Positions 8,708-17,465 of a DNA stretch of 64,000 nt are shown one piece after another. The notes beneath the pieces were generated by a model that made no database searches, had not been told where the DNA came from, and worked only from the letters and a program-made list of their open reading frames with translations. The stretch spans positions 37,695 through 101,694 of the forward strand of contig NZ_CACVCH010000043.1 in NCBI RefSeq assembly GCF_902729425.1, given 5' to 3'. Origin of the DNA: Magnetospirillum sp. SS-4 (GTDB lineage Bacteria; Pseudomonadota; Alphaproteobacteria; Rhodospirillales; Magnetospirillaceae). How positions within the stretch are numbered: position 1 is the first letter of the stretch; each line of letters starts with the position of its first letter. Position numbers and translations under genes: made by a program.

Positions 8708-9363
8708 GCGCCGCACGCCTTGCGGAAGGCCTCGATCCAGCCGGTCATCTCGTCGGGGCGGGTCTTGAGCGCGGCGCGGTTGACGATGAGACGCGAGGTC
8801 ACCTCGGCGATCACCTCAACCTCCTTCAGGCCGTTGGCCAGCAGGGTGGCCCCCGACGACACCAGATCGACGATGCGGGTGCACAGGCCCAGCGACGGCG
8901 CCAGTTCCATGGCGCCGTTGAGCTTGACGCACTCGGCCTGGACCCCGCGGGCGGCGAAGTGGCGCCGGGTCACCTCGGGATACTTGGTGGCGATGCGGAT
9001 GTGGCTCCACCGCCTGGGATCGTCGTCGGCGGCGACGGATTCGGGCTCGGCCACCGACAGGCGGCACTTGCCGATGCCGAGGTCCAGCGGCGCGTAAAGT
9101 TCGGGATAGTCGAATTCCATCAGCACGTCGTTGCCCGCGATACCGAGATGGGCGGCGCCGAAGGCGACGAAGGTGGCCACGTCGAACGAACGCACCCGGA
9201 TGATGTCGATATGGGGATGGTTGGTGCCAAAGCGCAACAGGCGGCTTTTCGGATCGTCGAAGGCCGGTTCGGGAATGATGCCGGCGGCGTTCACCAGCGG
9301 CATGGCTTCGTCCAGGATGCGGCCCTTGGGCAGGGCGATCACCAGTTTGTCTTCAGCTCGCAC
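8704..9363 (-). CDS. hisG: ATP phosphoribosyltransferase, short form
   Basis: HisG condenses ATP and PRPP, the first committed step of histidine synthesis. The 219-residue length shows the short form, which needs the HisZ regulatory subunit; no hisZ is in this window. Motifs include [10 protein letters not shown] at the N-terminus, [16 protein letters not shown] and a C-terminal [15 protein letters not shown] phosphate loop. The start is a GTG at 9363. It is the first gene of the leftward operon hisG-hisD-UPF0262-phosphatase-infA-maf. The 134-base gap to the divergent response regulator holds the promoters of both. Confidence 0.96.
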   Translation of the reverse strand: MRAEDKLVIALPKGRILDEAMPLVNAAGIIPEPAFDDPKSRLLRFGTNHPHIDIIRVRSFDVATFVAFGAAHLGIAGNDVLMEFDYPELYAPLDLGIGKCRLSVAEPESVAADDDPRRWSHIRIATKYPEVTRRHFAARGVQAECVKLNGAMELAPSLGLCTRIVDLVSSGATLLANGLKEVEVIAEVTSRLIVNRAALKTRPDEMTGWIEAFRKACGA

Positions 9364-9430
9364 GGTCTTGATACTCTGGTTCCTGCGGGGGCTGAAATAT
9401 CTACAGCGTTTCGCGCCCGCACACCAGCCC

Positions 9431-9453
9431 TACCGCTGTTACCATCGGTTACC
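9431..9453. promoter_or_regulatory. TACC direct repeats, possible response-regulator box
   Basis: Three TACC words begin at 9431, 9440 and 9450, the last two as GTTACC exactly ten bases apart. Direct repeats with helical-turn spacing are typical of OmpR/PhoB-type binding sites. The site is about 45 bases upstream of the response-regulator start, so autoregulation is an inference. Confidence 0.35.
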
Positions 9454-9497
9454 GAAACAACGCCGATTCCTGGGCGCCGCCGCGCTATAACGGAAAC

Positions 9498-10220
9498 ATG
9501 GACACTCAAGCCCACATCCTGGTGGTCGACGACGACCGCGAAATCCGCGACCTGCTGGCCCGCTTCCTGGCCCGCCACGGCCTGCGCGTCACCACCGCCA
9601 GGGACGGGGCCGAGATGATGAGGCTGCTGGACGAACGCCGCGTCGACCTGGTGGTGCTGGACCTGATGCTGCCGGGCGAGGACGGCCTCAGCCTGACCCG
9701 GCGGCTGCGCGAGGCCCGATCAAGCCTTCCCATCGTCATGCTGACCGCCATGGGCGAGGACACCGACCGCATCGTCGGGCTGGAAATGGGCGCCGACGAC
9801 TATGTCCCCAAGCCGTTCAATCCGCGCGAATTGCTGGCCCGCATCAAGGCGGTGCTGCGCCGGGTGCAGTCCGCCGCCGATGGCCCGGCCCTGCCCCACG
9901 GCGCCCGGCTGCGCTTTCAAGGTTGGAGCCTCGATCTCGCCACCCGCGACCTCACCTCGCCCGATGGAATCATGGTGGCGCTGTCGGCCGGCGAATTCAG
10001 CCTGCTCCAGGTCTTCGTCGAGCACCCCCGCCGGGTGCTGTCGCGCGACCAGCTGCTGGACTTCGCCCGGGGGCGGACGGCGGTACCGTTCGACCGTTCC
10101 ATCGACATCCAGGTCAGCCGCCTGCGCCGCCGCCTGGGCGACGACGCCAAGGACCCGCAACTGATCAAGACGGTCAGGGGCGGCGGCTACCTGTTCACCG
10201 CCGAAGTGGAGAAGGCATGA
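9498..10220 (+). CDS. OmpR-family response regulator
   Basis: The 240-residue product has an N-terminal receiver domain (acidic DDD at 11-13, phosphoacceptor D55 in LVVLDLMLP, switch residue K105 in VPKPF) and a C-terminal winged-helix domain ending in VRGGGYLF. It should bind DNA when phosphorylated by the kinase encoded immediately downstream, whose ATG overlaps this stop as ATGA. Its targets are unknown. The receptor-ABC-nnrS operon directly downstream is an obvious candidate but is not shown by the sequence. Confidence 0.93.
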   Translation: MDTQAHILVVDDDREIRDLLARFLARHGLRVTTARDGAEMMRLLDERRVDLVVLDLMLPGEDGLSLTRRLREARSSLPIVMLTAMGEDTDRIVGLEMGADDYVPKPFNPRELLARIKAVLRRVQSAADGPALPHGARLRFQGWSLDLATRDLTSPDGIMVALSAGEFSLLQVFVEHPRRVLSRDQLLDFARGRTAVPFDRSIDIQVSRLRRRLGDDAKDPQLIKTVRGGGYLFTAEVEKA

Positions 10221-11596
10221 AGCCCCGCCTGCTTCCCGACAGCGTGCTGGGCCGCACCGCCCTGGTGCTGGTGGCGGCCCTGCTGCTGTCGGCCCTGGCG
10301 GCGGTGGCGCTGTTCTCGGCCCAGCGCCAGGAGGCGCTGACCGCCATCGGCGGCCGCAACGCCGCCGAACGGGTGGGCGGCTTCGTCACTATCAGCGAGC
10401 AGATCCCGCCGGAACTCCGTCAGGCCACCTTGCGCAACCTCGACACCCCCCGGTTCCGGGTGGGCTGGGGAATCGCCCCGGTGGTGACCGAGAACGAGAC
10501 CTTCGGTCTGGCCGGCTATGTCCGCGACGTGCTGGAAAAGGGCCTGGAAGGTCGCCAGGTGCTGATCTCCACCCGCCCCGGCCCGCTGGGCGGACCCGCC
10601 ACCGGGCTCAGCGGGCGCGGCGGCATGCATTCCCACGGCGGCGGCCCCGGCCATATCGCCCCGCCGGCGCTGCGCATTTCGGTGCGGCTGGCGGATGGCA
10701 GCTGGCTGAACGTGCTGGCCCCGTTCGACCACGGCGATTCCCTGTGGCGCCCCCGCTTCGTGCTGCCGCTGCTGCTGGCGCTGGTGCTGGTCACCACCGT
10801 GGCGCTGCTGGCGGTGCGCATGGCGACCTCGCCCTTCGCCCGCTTCGCCGCCGCCGCCGAGCGCCTGGGGGTCGACGTCACCGCCCCGCCCATGGAGGAA
10901 CACGGCCCGCGCGAGGTGCGCCAGGCCGCCCAGGCCTTCAACATCATGCAGAGCCGCGTCGCCCGCTTCGTCCAGGACCGCACCCAGATGCTGGCGGCCA
11001 TCAGCCACGACCTCAAGACCCCGATCACCCGGCTCAGGCTGCGCGCCGAATTCGTCGACGACGACGAGCAGCGGGCCAAGATGCTGGCCGACCTGAACGA
11101 GATGGAGGCGATGATCAGCGCCACCCTGGCCTTCGCCCGCGACGACGCCACCAGCGAACCACGCCTGCGCATGGATCTCGCCGCCATGGTGCAGGGGATG
11201 GTGGAGGACCTGGAGGATCTGGGAACCGATTGCGCCTATTCCGGACCGCAAAGCCTGGTGGTCGAGGCCCGGCCGGCGGCCTTGAAGCGGGCCATCGCCA
11301 ATCTGGTGGACAACGCCGTGAAGTATGGCGGCGGCGCCCGCCTGACGCTGGCCGAGGGCGATGCCGAGGTTGAACTGACCGTCGACGACGATGGCCCCGG
11401 CATTCCAGAAGGCGATTTCGAACGGGTGTTCGCCCCCTTCGTGCGGCTGGAGGCTTCACGCTCCAGGGATACCGGCGGCTCCGGTCTCGGCCTCGCCGTC
11501 GCCCGCGCCGCCATCCGCGCCCACGGCGGCGACATCCGCCTCGCCAACCGCCCCGAGGGCGGCCTCAGGGTGACCGTCGGCCTGCCGAAGGGATGA
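10217..11596 (+). CDS. Membrane sensor histidine kinase with His-rich periplasmic segment
   Basis: The 459-residue kinase has two membrane helices (about residues 14-34 and 181-202), a periplasmic domain between them, then HAMP, the dimerisation box with phosphoacceptor H264 (AAISHDLKTPITR) and an ATPase domain with N box (NLVDNAVKYG), DDDGPGIP and GGSGLGL. This is an EnvZ-like layout. The periplasmic domain contains a Gly/His-rich stretch at about residues 135-147 (GGMHSHGGGPGH), a plausible metal-binding loop. It is translationally coupled to the response regulator. The nearest downstream genes encode an OprC-like receptor and NnrS, which is consistent with metal sensing, but this is an inference. 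Confidence 0.92.
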   Translation: MKPRLLPDSVLGRTALVLVAALLLSALAAVALFSAQRQEALTAIGGRNAAERVGGFVTISEQIPPELRQATLRNLDTPRFRVGWGIAPVVTENETFGLAGYVRDVLEKGLEGRQVLISTRPGPLGGPATGLSGRGGMHSHGGGPGHIAPPALRISVRLADGSWLNVLAPFDHGDSLWRPRFVLPLLLALVLVTTVALLAVRMATSPFARFAAAAERLGVDVTAPPMEEHGPREVRQAAQAFNIMQSRVARFVQDRTQMLAAISHDLKTPITRLRLRAEFVDDDEQRAKMLADLNEMEAMISATLAFARDDATSEPRLRMDLAAMVQGMVEDLEDLGTDCAYSGPQSLVVEARPAALKRAIANLVDNAVKYGGGARLTLAEGDAEVELTVDDDGPGIPEGDFERVFAPFVRLEASRSRDTGGSGLGLAVARAAIRAHGGDIRLANRPEGGLRVTVGLPKG

Positions 11597-11644
11597 ATGG
11601 AACCGTCCCCGATGGGGCATCACGGGTCGATTGACCAACGTCAA

Positions 11645-11664
11645 TGCGAATGAGTCTTAATTGC
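11645..11664. promoter_or_regulatory. Fur-like box before the outer-membrane receptor gene
   Basis: TGCGAATGAG-TCTTAATTGC forms an imperfect inverted repeat (GCnAnTnAG arms) that resembles Fur-type iron boxes. It lies about 48 bases upstream of the receptor ATG. The left arm TGCGAATGAG recurs as a perfect inverted copy, CTCATTCGCA, at 11688-11697. A closely related sequence is found at 18740. Confidence 0.5.
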
Positions 11665-11711
11665 GTCTGTATTTGTCGCCAACGCCTCTCATTCGCACAA
11701 GGGAACCTTCC

Positions 11712-13718
11712 ATGTCCCGTCCCCGTTCCGCCGCCATCCTGACCGCCGCCATCGCCTTTTCCTCGTCCGCATCGGCCCAGCAGGCCGCTTCCGCCGGACC
11801 GACCCTTCCCGCCGCCGCAATCGTGCCGGAACTGGTCCAGCACGCGGCGCCGGGACCGTTCCCGGTCCTGCCCATGTGGGATCTGGGATGGGCGCCGACC
11901 GAAATGCCCTATCGCCGCGACAAGGTGCATCCGGGAATGGGCGTGCTGACCTCGGTGATGGATTCGGCGGCCCCGGTCAAGCTGGGAACCGGGTACGGCA
12001 ACGCCGGAACCGCCATGGAGCATTTCATCCAGGCGACCGTCAACCATCCCCTGGGCATGGTGCGGGCGATCGGCAACATGGACCGGGCGCGATCGTTCGA
12101 GGACGGCAACGGCGACAAGGTCCGCACCGGCTACGACCGCCATACCGAACAGCTCATGCTGGCCTACCGCCCTTCTCCGGACGCATCGCTGCGCATGATG
12201 CTGCTGCACGACCAGATCGACGACCACAAGCTGCCGCTGGCGGCCAGCACCATCCAGGGCGGCGTCGCCGTGACCGAGGGCTACGGCGCCGACCCGGTCA
12301 AGACCGAACGGACGGTGGGAGTGGTGACGGCCGAGACCCGGAAACCCATGTCGGGCATCGACCGCCTGAAGATGGAGTTCCGTTACAGCGGCCTGCAAAG
12401 AATCGCCAACAATTTCGATCTCCGTCCGGAAACCGCCGCCACCAGCCGCAACGAGGCCCGTCCCGCCCGTCACGAGTTCGGCGGCTCGATCCAGGGTGAA
12501 AGCGCCCTGCGCGACGACCTGCTGTCGCGGCTGACCCTGTCGACCAAGAACGTCTGGCACGACGCCGCCCGGTTCGGCGGCCCCAACACCTCGCTTTCCA
12601 CCCTGTCCGGATTTCAGTTTCCCGGCGTCAAGATGTGGGAAAGCTCGGCCAATCTCGACCTTGCCTGGAAGCCGGCGGCCCCCACCAACGTCAATCTGGG
12701 CCTGCGCTACGACTACGTCACCGCCCAGGCCACCAAGGCCGACACCATCACCACCGTCAGCGGCTTCACCAGCACGTCGCGGACCCTGTATCGCCTGTAC
12801 AACGGCGCCGACACCCCGGTTTCCCGCGATGACCATCTGATCAGCGTCAAGCTGGACGGCGAGCACAAGATGCTCGGCGACAGCCTGTCGCTGACCGGCT
12901 CGGTGGGCCGGATCATGCGCGCCGCCGACACCAGGGAGCGGTATTTCGCGCTGCCGGCCGCCAACAACGCCACCGCCGCCGGCACCTCCGCCCGGCAGAT
13001 CGGCAATCCCAACCTGAGGCCCGAGGTCCATTACCGGGCGGAGGCCGGCGCCGCCCTCAAGGGCGAGGACTGGATCGATTACGGCCGCAAGCGGCCCGGT
13101 GGCGACGACGGCCTGGCCAGCCGGTCGTGGCGGATATCGGTGTCCGGCTATGTCGACGAGATCGAGGATTTCATCAGCCGCGACCGCGCCCATGGCCAGC
13201 CCGGAATCCTGCTCAACGACAACGCCTTCATCTGGCGCAATGTCGACGCCCGCATGGCCGGAACCGACGCCGAACTGGCGGTGAACCTGACCCGTCACTG
13301 GTCGACCCGTCTGGTGGTGTCCTACCGCTGGGGCGAGAACACGCTGGACAGCCGGGCGCTTTACGGCATCGACCCGCTGGAAGGCAACTGGCTGGTGGAT
13401 TACCAGGACACCCTGGGCGAGATCGGTTCGTGGAACGCCGGCTTCAAGCTGCGCGCCGTCGCCTCCCAGACCAGGGTCGACGCCGATCCCAAGACCGGCA
13501 GCGGCTTCGACGTGGCCTCGCGCGGCGGCTTCGCCCTGCTGGACCTCTATGGCGGGGTGCAGTTGATGGACACCGTCGGCCTGCGCATCGGCGTCGACAA
13601 CGTCCTCAACAAGACTTACGGCGAGCACCGCCCCCTCAACGCCACCGACGACGCCAATCCATCCGCCGTCAACGGCCCCGGCCGCAGCTTCTACGCCCGC
13701 GCCGTCGCCACCTTCTGA
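11712..13718 (+). CDS. TonB-dependent-receptor-type outer-membrane barrel, OprC/NosA-like, no visible plug
   Basis: The 668-residue product has a signal peptide (MSRPRSAAILTAAIAFSSSASA) and a C-terminal beta barrel of the TonB-dependent receptor class. Similarity to copper receptors of the OprC/NosA type is seen in the barrel (FEDGNGDKV, NPNLRPEV, NVDARMAGTDAELAVNLTRHW, GVDNVLNKTYGEH) and it ends in the outer-membrane aromatic signature AVATF. The N-terminal 130-residue plug expected in this class is not evident. Only about 85 residues separate the signal peptide from the first barrel-like segment. No TonB box was identified. The ATG at 11712 has an AAGGGAAC ribosome site. It leads a five-gene cluster. 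The ligand is not known. Confidence 0.8.
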   Translation: MSRPRSAAILTAAIAFSSSASAQQAASAGPTLPAAAIVPELVQHAAPGPFPVLPMWDLGWAPTEMPYRRDKVHPGMGVLTSVMDSAAPVKLGTGYGNAGTAMEHFIQATVNHPLGMVRAIGNMDRARSFEDGNGDKVRTGYDRHTEQLMLAYRPSPDASLRMMLLHDQIDDHKLPLAASTIQGGVAVTEGYGADPVKTERTVGVVTAETRKPMSGIDRLKMEFRYSGLQRIANNFDLRPETAATSRNEARPARHEFGGSIQGESALRDDLLSRLTLSTKNVWHDAARFGGPNTSLSTLSGFQFPGVKMWESSANLDLAWKPAAPTNVNLGLRYDYVTAQATKADTITTVSGFTSTSRTLYRLYNGADTPVSRDDHLISVKLDGEHKMLGDSLSLTGSVGRIMRAADTRERYFALPAANNATAAGTSARQIGNPNLRPEVHYRAEAGAALKGEDWIDYGRKRPGGDDGLASRSWRISVSGYVDEIEDFISRDRAHGQPGILLNDNAFIWRNVDARMAGTDAELAVNLTRHWSTRLVVSYRWGENTLDSRALYGIDPLEGNWLVDYQDTLGEIGSWNAGFKLRAVASQTRVDADPKTGSGFDVASRGGFALLDLYGGVQLMDTVGLRIGVDNVLNKTYGEHRPLNATDDANPSAVNGPGRSFYARAVATF

Positions 13719-13740
13719 CGCATTGAAAGGACCGAAACCG

Positions 13741-14730
13741 ATGTCTGACTTTTCCCGCCGCGCCGTCCTGGCCGGTCTGGCCGCCGCCGCCGCCATCCCG
13801 CCCCGGAGCGGACGCGCCGCCGGCCGCCTGGACAGCCTGACCATCTCCGGCATGCCCGCCACCCCGTCGGTGATCCTGGCCCACATGATCGAGTCCAACG
13901 CCCTCGCCGCCCATGCGGACAAGACCCGGCTGAAGGTGTGGCGCACCCCCGATCAGGTCCGGGCCGGCGTGGTTTCCGGCGAGATGAAGGTGTTCGGCAT
14001 CCCCAGCTATTCCTGCGCCAACCTGCTCAACCGCGGCGCCCAGGTGCGGATGGTCAACATCCTGACCTGGGGGCTGCTCTACGTCATGAGCCGCGATCCC
14101 GCCATCGCCAAGATCGAGGATCTGGCCGGCCGCACCATCTTGCAATCGTTCCGCAACGACGCCCCCGACCTGGTGTTCCGCCAGATTCTACGCCGCCTCG
14201 GCATGAATGCGCAAAAGGACGTCACCCTACAGTACGTGGCGACGCCGACCGAGGCCACCCAGTTGTTCCTGGCCGGCAAGGCCGATATCGCCATCCTGTC
14301 CGAGCCCATGGCGACGGCGGCCCAGATACGCGGTCTCCAGGCCGGCATCGCCGTCCACCGCGCCATCGACCTGACCGAGGTCTACGGCCGGGTCAACAAC
14401 CGCCCGGCCCGCATTCCCCAGGCCGGGCTGGGTGTCTCGGAAGAGTTCGCCCGGGAACGCCCCGATCTGGTCAAGGCCATCCACGAATCCTGCGTCGCCA
14501 GCGCCCGCTGGGTGATCAACAACCCGGCCAGCGCCGGCCGCCTGGGGTCCGATTACCTGGATCTGGCGGCGCCGATCATCGAACGCTCGCTGCCGCATTT
14601 CCGCCTGGGAGTGGTCCCGGCGGCCGAGGCTCGTCCGGAACTGGAAGCCTTCTTCGGCGACCTGCTGGAAATGTCGCCCGACATCCTGGGCGGCAAGCTG
14701 CCCGATTCCCGCTTCTACTGGGGCGTCTAG
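13741..14730 (+). CDS. ABC transporter substrate-binding protein, NitT/TauT (NMT1-like) type
   Basis: The 329-residue product is a periplasmic binding protein of the group that also binds nitrate, sulfonates or thiamine precursors. It has a twin-arginine export signal (SRRAVLAG followed by an Ala-rich stretch). The fold is indicated by GMPATPSVILAHMIE, MVNILTWGLLYVMSRDP, DLAGRTI and DIAILSEPMATAAQ. It starts 22 bases after the receptor stop and is followed by its permease and ATPase. The ligand cannot be read from sequence; the receptor and NnrS neighbours make copper, haem or a related small molecule possible. Confidence 0.82.
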   Translation: MSDFSRRAVLAGLAAAAAIPPRSGRAAGRLDSLTISGMPATPSVILAHMIESNALAAHADKTRLKVWRTPDQVRAGVVSGEMKVFGIPSYSCANLLNRGAQVRMVNILTWGLLYVMSRDPAIAKIEDLAGRTILQSFRNDAPDLVFRQILRRLGMNAQKDVTLQYVATPTEATQLFLAGKADIAILSEPMATAAQIRGLQAGIAVHRAIDLTEVYGRVNNRPARIPQAGLGVSEEFARERPDLVKAIHESCVASARWVINNPASAGRLGSDYLDLAAPIIERSLPHFRLGVVPAAEARPELEAFFGDLLEMSPDILGGKLPDSRFYWGV

Positions 14731-14734
14731 CCCG

Positions 14735-15556
14735 ATGGAGGAAGGCCGCGGCCGTGCCCTCAGGGCGCTGGATTACATGTGGGGGGGCTGGGGGGCGGCC
14801 TCCAGCCTGCTCCTGCTCACCGCCTTGTGGGAAGCGGGGCACGCCGCCTACGGCACCCTGGTGCTGCCGTCGCCCAGGGACACCGTCGCCAGCCTGTGGG
14901 ACATGAGCGCGGCCGGCAAGGTCCTGCCGGCCATCCTGGAAACCAGCCGCAACGCCCTGGGCGGCTTTCTGTCCGCCACCGTGGCCGGCGGCATTCTCGG
15001 CGGCATGGCCGGCGCGTCCGACATGATGCGCCGGCTGCTGCAACCCATCGCCACCCTGCTGCTGGGCATTCCCGCCATCGCCTGGGTGGTGCTGGCGCTG
15101 CTGTGGTTCGGCGGCACCGGCGCCGCCGTCTCGTTCACCGTGCTGATCACCACCGCCCCCATCGTCTTCGCCGGCGCGGCCCAGGGCGCCCGGACCCTGG
15201 ACGGCAGCCTGCGGCGCATGGCCCGTTCGTTCCGAGTTCCCGCCACCACCCTGATCCGCGACGTCTATCTGCCGCACATGCTGTCCTATCTGTTTCCCGC
15301 CCTGGCCACCGGCCTGGCGCTGTCGTGGAAGGTCACCGTCATGGCCGAACTGCTGAGCGGGGCGGGCGGCATCGGCGACGGGCTGGCGGTGGCGCGGGTC
15401 CAGGTGGACACCGTCAAGGCCATGGCCTGGGTGCTGGCGGTGGTCGGCCTGCTGCTGGCGGTGGAATATCTGATGCTGGAACCCATCCGCCGGCACTTGC
15501 AGGTCTGGCGGCGCGAGATGCCGGGCAGCGGCGACATTCAGGCCGGGGGATTCTGA
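14735..15556 (+). CDS. ABC transporter permease, NitT/TauT type
   Basis: The 273-residue inner-membrane permease has about six hydrophobic helices and the cytoplasmic coupling motif for the ATPase (the EAA-like region around ARTLDGSLRRMARSFRVPATTLIRDVYLP). Helices such as PIATLLLGIPAIAWVVLALLWFG are typical of SsuC/TauC-like permeases. It starts four bases after the binding-protein stop and its TGA overlaps the ATPase ATG as TGATG, so the three are one transporter. Confidence 0.9.
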   Translation: MEEGRGRALRALDYMWGGWGAASSLLLLTALWEAGHAAYGTLVLPSPRDTVASLWDMSAAGKVLPAILETSRNALGGFLSATVAGGILGGMAGASDMMRRLLQPIATLLLGIPAIAWVVLALLWFGGTGAAVSFTVLITTAPIVFAGAAQGARTLDGSLRRMARSFRVPATTLIRDVYLPHMLSYLFPALATGLALSWKVTVMAELLSGAGGIGDGLAVARVQVDTVKAMAWVLAVVGLLLAVEYLMLEPIRRHLQVWRREMPGSGDIQAGGF

Positions 15557-16290
15557 TGGCCGGTCTGGAGGTCACGGGGCTCGGCCACGCCTTCGGCCCG
15601 CAGCCCATCGTCGAGGACCTGTCGTTCTCGCTTCCGGCCGGCTCGCTCGGCTGCCTGATCGGTCCGTCGGGATGCGGCAAGACCACGGTTCTGTCCATGA
15701 TCGGCGGCCTGATCGCGCCCGGTTCGGGGCGGATAGACCATGCCTTCCGCCATCCGGTCTTCGTCTTCCAGGACCCCTGCCTGCTGCCCTGGCGCGACGC
15801 CCGCGACAACGTCGCCTTCGGACTGAAGGCGACGGACATGGACCGCAAGACCCGGCGGAGCCGCGCCGAACGGCTGATGGAGGCGGTGGGACTGGCGCCC
15901 GAGGACCACGGAAAATTCCCCCACGAACTGTCCGGCGGCATGCGCCAGCGTGTCGCCCTGGCCCGCGCCCTGGCGGTGGAGCCCGACCTGCTGCTGCTGG
16001 ACGAGCCGTTCAGCGCCCTCGACGTCGGATTGCGCCGTCAGATGCAATCCCTGCTTCGCCGCCTGATCGCCGAACGCGACCTGACCGCCCTGTTGGTCAC
16101 CCATGATCTGGCGGAAGCGGTGCGGCTGGCCGACCACATCCTGGTGCTGTCGCCCTCGCCCGGCCGGCTGGCGGCCAGCCACACCCTCGCCGAGCCCTTC
16201 GCCGCCCGCGACGACGGCTTCGTTCATTGCATGGTCAACCGCCTGCTGGCCGACCCGGCCACCGCCCAGGCGCTGGCGATGGAGACATGA
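15556..16290 (+). CDS. ABC transporter ATP-binding protein, NitT/TauT type
   Basis: The 244-residue ATPase has Walker A (GPSGCGKTT), a Q loop in VFVFQDPCLLPW, the signature LSGGMRQR, Walker B with LLLLDEPFSALD and the switch histidine in LLVTHDL. It powers the preceding permease. Its start overlaps the permease stop by one base, and its own stop overlaps the nnrS start, so all are translationally coupled. The length is that of a single-domain SsuB/TauB-like ATPase. Confidence 0.93.
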   Translation: MAGLEVTGLGHAFGPQPIVEDLSFSLPAGSLGCLIGPSGCGKTTVLSMIGGLIAPGSGRIDHAFRHPVFVFQDPCLLPWRDARDNVAFGLKATDMDRKTRRSRAERLMEAVGLAPEDHGKFPHELSGGMRQRVALARALAVEPDLLLLDEPFSALDVGLRRQMQSLLRRLIAERDLTALLVTHDLAEAVRLADHILVLSPSPGRLAASHTLAEPFAARDDGFVHCMVNRLLADPATAQALAMET

Positions 16291-17456
16291 TGACACTCTG
16301 GGCCTATGGCTTTCGTCCCTTCTTCCTGATCCTGCCCGTGGGCGCCATCGCCGCCGTCCTGCCCCTGCCGGTCCTGTGGCTGGGACTGGGAGGAAGCGGC
16401 GGCGGCATGCCCGCCGGCCTCTGGCACGGCCACGAACAGGTGTTCGGCTTTCTGTCGGCGGCGCTGGCCGGATTCCTGCTGACCGCCCTGCCCAGCTGGA
16501 CCAACACCCGGCCGGTGACCGGGACTCCCCTGAAGGCCTTGGTGGCGCTGTGGCTGGCCGGACGCCTGGGATTCTGGCTGGACGGCGCGCTGCCGTCCTG
16601 GCTGGTCGCCGGCCTGGACGCGATGTTCCTTCCCGCCCTGCTGGCCACCACCCTTCCCGCCCTGCTGGGGGCGGAACGCAAGCCGTGGGAGCTGCCCGCC
16701 GCCCTGGCACTCCTGGCCGGGGCCAATGCCGCCTTCCACCTGGGACGGCTGGGACTGATCGACCTGCCCCCCGAGCGGCTTCTGTACGCCGGCCTGGACC
16801 TGTTCCTGATGATGATCGCCATCGCCAGCGGCCGGATCTTGCCGGTCACCCTGCGGTCGGCACTGACGGAGACGGGCGCCGCCGTCATGGTCCGGCTGGC
16901 GCCCGGCCGCCGCCATCTGGCCAGCGTCACCCTCGGCCTGCTCGCCATCGCCGAGCTGATTCAGCCGCACGGCCCGGTCACCGGCTGGATCGCCCTGGCC
17001 GCCGCCTGCGCCCAGGCCGACCGCATGACCGAAATGCATATCGGCCGGTCGATGCTGCGGCCCCAGGTTCTGCTGTTCCATCTGGCCCATGCCTGGATGG
17101 TGGTCGGATTGGGCGGCGTCGGGCTGGCCGTCCTGGGCGCCCCCCTCGACGTGACCGCCATGCGGCACGCCCTGGGACTGGGGGCGGCGGCGTTCACCGT
17201 GCTGGCGGTGATGTCCATCGTCACGCTTCGCCACACCGGGCGGGCGTTCCCGCTGCCCGGCGCGACATGGGTGGCCCCCGCCCTGGTCGGCCTGGCGGCG
17301 GCGCTGCGGGTCGGCGTGCCGCATCTGGCGCCGCAGGCCATGGCGACGTGGGGAGTGACGGTTCCCGCCGTGCTGTGGGCGGCGGCGTTCCTCTTCTGGG
17401 GCTGGCGCTTCGCCCGGTGGCTGACCGCCCCCCGCGCCGACGGCCAGCCGGGATAG
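16287..17456 (+). CDS. nnrS: NnrS-family membrane protein
   Basis: The 389-residue polytopic protein has about 12 hydrophobic helices. It matches NnrS in the opening LWAYGFRPFFLILP, in WHGHEQVFGF and in PSWTNTRPVTG. NnrS is described as a haem- and copper-containing inner-membrane protein linked to nitric-oxide stress and denitrification. The ATG at 16287 overlaps the ATPase stop. Its location at the end of an ABC importer operon is notable, since nnrS more often sits with nor or nir genes; none of those is in this window. Confidence 0.9.
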   Translation: MMTLWAYGFRPFFLILPVGAIAAVLPLPVLWLGLGGSGGGMPAGLWHGHEQVFGFLSAALAGFLLTALPSWTNTRPVTGTPLKALVALWLAGRLGFWLDGALPSWLVAGLDAMFLPALLATTLPALLGAERKPWELPAALALLAGANAAFHLGRLGLIDLPPERLLYAGLDLFLMMIAIASGRILPVTLRSALTETGAAVMVRLAPGRRHLASVTLGLLAIAELIQPHGPVTGWIALAAACAQADRMTEMHIGRSMLRPQVLLFHLAHAWMVVGLGGVGLAVLGAPLDVTAMRHALGLGAAAFTVLAVMSIVTLRHTGRAFPLPGATWVAPALVGLAAALRVGVPHLAPQAMATWGVTVPAVLWAAAFLFWGWRFARWLTAPRADGQPG

Positions 17457-17465
17457 AAAATCGCC

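Noticed and set aside
11565..13946. A 793-codon open frame on the minus strand
   Set aside because: It lies opposite the receptor gene, has a Gly/Val/His-rich composition typical of antisense frames in GC-rich DNA and resembles no protein family.
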